The notes under the pieces: model-generated
What the model saw: the letters and a program-made list of their open reading frames with translations, nothing else
Told to the model about the DNA's origin: nothing
Database searches by the model: none
Translations under genes and position numbers: made by a program
Assembly: GCA_902470695.1 (NCBI GenBank)
Contig: CABRHH010000007.1
Span: forward strand, 32,772-96,771
Source: an uncultured Collinsella sp.
GTDB lineage: Bacteria > Actinomycetota > Coriobacteriia > Coriobacteriales > Coriobacteriaceae
Direction of reading: 5' to 3'
DNA: 64,000 nt
Part shown: positions 62,873 to 64,000 of the stretch, one piece after another
Numbering within the stretch: the first letter of the stretch is position 1
How the letters are laid out: every line of letters starts with the position of its first letter

Positions 62873-63772
62873 CTACTCCCCCTTCACCGCGGCGGCGAGC
62901 CGCTCGCCTGCCGCATCGATCTCGGTCAGCGCCGCCTGTGCCTGCTCATGGCTCGGCGCGTTGCCGTGCCAGCTCGCCTGGTCCTCCATGAACGACACAC
63001 CCTTACCCTTGACGGTGGCGCAGATGATCGCCGTGGGCGCGCCCGTGTACGCCACGGCGGCCTCGAGGGCCGAGCGCACCGCGGGGACATCGTGGCCGTC
63101 GGCGAGCAGCACGTTCCAGCCGAAGGCCTTGAACTTGGCATCGAGCGGCTGCACCGCGTTGACGTCGCTCACATGCCCGTCGATCTGCAGGTTGTTGGAA
63201 TCGACCAAGACGGTGAAGTTGTCCAGGCCCTGGTGGGCGGCGAACATGAGAGCCTCCCAGTTCTGGCCCTCCTGCAGCTCGCCGTCGCCGGTGAGCGCGA
63301 ACACGCGCTGCAGGGGCGTGCCGGTGGCCGCAGCTTCACGGCGCAGACCGAGCGCCAGGCCCGACGCGATCGACAGGCCCTGGCCCAGCGAGCCGGTGCA
63401 GACCTCCACGCCCGGGCAAAGGTTGGAATCGGGGTGGCCCTGCAGGCGGCTGCCGAACTTCCGCAGCGTGAGCAGCTCCTCGGCGTCCAGGTAGCCCACC
63501 TCGTGCAGCACCGCGTAGAGCGCCGGGGCGATATGGCCCTTGGAGAGCACGAAGCGGTCGCGCGCAGGGTTTTTCGGGTCGGCGGGGTCGGTACCCATCA
63601 CGCCCGAGAAGAAGAGCGTCGCCATGATGTCGGCGGAGGAAAGCGAGCCGCCGGGGTGACCGGTGCCGGCCGCCTCAAGCATGGTGATGATGTTGTGCCG
63701 CATGCGGTTCGCGATGAGGGCGATCTCATCGGATTCACGCGCGCACGAGCTCCTGAGCGAATCTGTGCCCAT
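62873..63772 (-). CDS. Transketolase, N-terminal subunit
   Basis: A 299-residue protein with the thiamine-pyrophosphate-binding half of transketolase. The motif GTGHPGGSLSSADIMATLFF opens the domain, FVLSKGHIAPALYAVL and TGSLGQGLSIASGLALG follow, and the metal/TPP GDGELQEGQNWEALMFA block ends near residue 160 with NN in VDSNNLQ. The start at 63772 (MGTDSLRSS) has GAAAGGAC; 14 more codons upstream lack such a site. A probable promoter is at 63813-63843. It is followed three bases later by the C-terminal subunit. Confidence 0.93.
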   Translation of the reverse strand: MGTDSLRSSCARESDEIALIANRMRHNIITMLEAAGTGHPGGSLSSADIMATLFFSGVMGTDPADPKNPARDRFVLSKGHIAPALYAVLHEVGYLDAEELLTLRKFGSRLQGHPDSNLCPGVEVCTGSLGQGLSIASGLALGLRREAAATGTPLQRVFALTGDGELQEGQNWEALMFAAHQGLDNFTVLVDSNNLQIDGHVSDVNAVQPLDAKFKAFGWNVLLADGHDVPAVRSALEAAVAYTGAPTAIICATVKGKGVSFMEDQASWHGNAPSHEQAQAALTEIDAAGERLAAAVKGE

Positions 63773-63812
63773 AGCCGTCCTTTCGGGTGCAGACGAATCG
63801 GTAACGGGACTC

Positions 63813-63843
63813 ACTATACCAGCGCCACGGCCGCATTCAGCAA
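63813..63843 (-). promoter_or_regulatory. Probable transketolase promoter
   Basis: On the minus strand, TTGCTG (complement of 63838-63843) and TATAGT (complement of 63813-63818) stand 19 bases apart and about 40 bases before the start codon. The -10 is good and the -35 is moderate. Confidence 0.55.
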
Positions 63844-63986
63844 AAGATTTCGCAGGTCACAAGCATGATAAAATGATAAAACGCTTCATCTGGAAGAACG
63901 GCGGTAGCATCTGCGGGTTGGCATCAACATGCACCCGCCATCGTTGTGCGACGATGCCCCCATACGGACGAGGGGGGTCCAGTGAA

Positions 63987-64000
63987 AGATCGGAAGAGCG
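63987..64000. other. Illumina TruSeq adapter remnant at the right end
   Basis: The last 14 bases, AGATCGGAAGAGCG, are identical to the beginning of the standard Illumina TruSeq read-2 adapter. A chance match at this exact position is about 1 in 4 to the power 14. The preceding GGGGGGTCCAGTGAAAG would otherwise read as a ribosome-binding site and GTG start, so an unrelated gene start cannot be fully excluded, but a sequencing artefact is far more likely. Confidence 0.85.

Overview
The window is 64 kb of a high-GC, gene-dense bacterial chromosome. Most start codons are preceded by GAAAGGA-type ribosome-binding sites. The gene content suggests a strictly anaerobic actinobacterium of the class Coriobacteriia, probably close to Collinsella. 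Pointers are formate-tetrahydrofolate ligase with FolD, a cysteine-less desulfoferrodoxin-type superoxide reductase, a rubredoxin, a YgiQ radical SAM enzyme, a transketolase split into two genes, and AddAB in place of RecBCD. This placement is an inference from gene content and style; no ribosomal RNA is present. The last 14 bases match the start of an Illumina TruSeq adapter, so the sequence is probably a draft contig whose right edge is a sequencing artefact.

Layout. 1-5.6 kb: the end of a methionyl-tRNA synthetase-like gene, a GNAT acetyltransferase, an AarF/UbiB kinase with a phasin-like partner, a C69 dipeptidase and a cold-shock protein. 5.7-13.2 kb: one-carbon folate genes folD and fhs, the tightly overlapping ruvC-ruvA-ruvB operon behind a LexA-type box, a degenerate two-domain NAD synthetase homologue, and a superoxide reductase. 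13.3-25.1 kb: dnaE, addA and addB, and a TrpR-like regulator. 25.3-30.3 kb: ApbE, a small holin-like membrane protein, and an Rrf2 regulator divergent from cysK-mnmA, with a palindrome-rich regulatory region between them. 30.3-33.3 kb: a 1.1-kb gene-free stretch with inverted repeats, including a 225-bp element with 28-bp terminal inverted repeats, then a beta-helix protein. 33.3-42.7 kb: a HAD hydrolase, a DUF1275 protein, YgiQ, a CPBP protease and a DEAD-box helicase with a long basic tail.

42.7-48.2 kb: a 2.1-kb repeat-rich gene-free region containing an array of CAGCTGAC units with alternating 17/22-bp spacing, followed by a CsoR-type operator and the copper genes copA-copZ-csoR. 48.2-53.7 kb: a nucleoside/ribose salvage locus with a nucleoside hydrolase, a DcuC-family carrier and a ribokinase, divergent from a LacI-type repressor fused to a complete PfkB-type sugar kinase. 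This is the most unusual gene organisation in the window. 54-61.6 kb: a zinc-ribbon membrane protein, a 45-residue rubredoxin, smpB, a TPR-like protein, RNase R, and ftsE-ftsX, where FtsE carries an unusual 180-residue Ala/Pro-rich N-terminal extension. 61.9-63.8 kb: the two transketolase subunits.

How the parts fit. DNA repair is well represented: RuvABC resolves Holliday junctions, AddAB processes breaks, DnaE replicates, and at least ruvCAB appears to be under SOS control. Superoxide reductase and rubredoxin are a known oxygen-defence pair in anaerobes, although here they lie 42 kb apart. RNase R and SmpB belong to trans-translation and RNA quality control. The salvage locus would import nucleosides, hydrolyse them and phosphorylate the ribose, under a repressor whose fused kinase domain may read or consume the same sugar. 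Several conserved enzymes (MnmA, RNase R, FtsE, the DEAD helicase, YgiQ) carry lineage-specific low-complexity Gly/Ala/Pro/Arg-rich inserts or tails.
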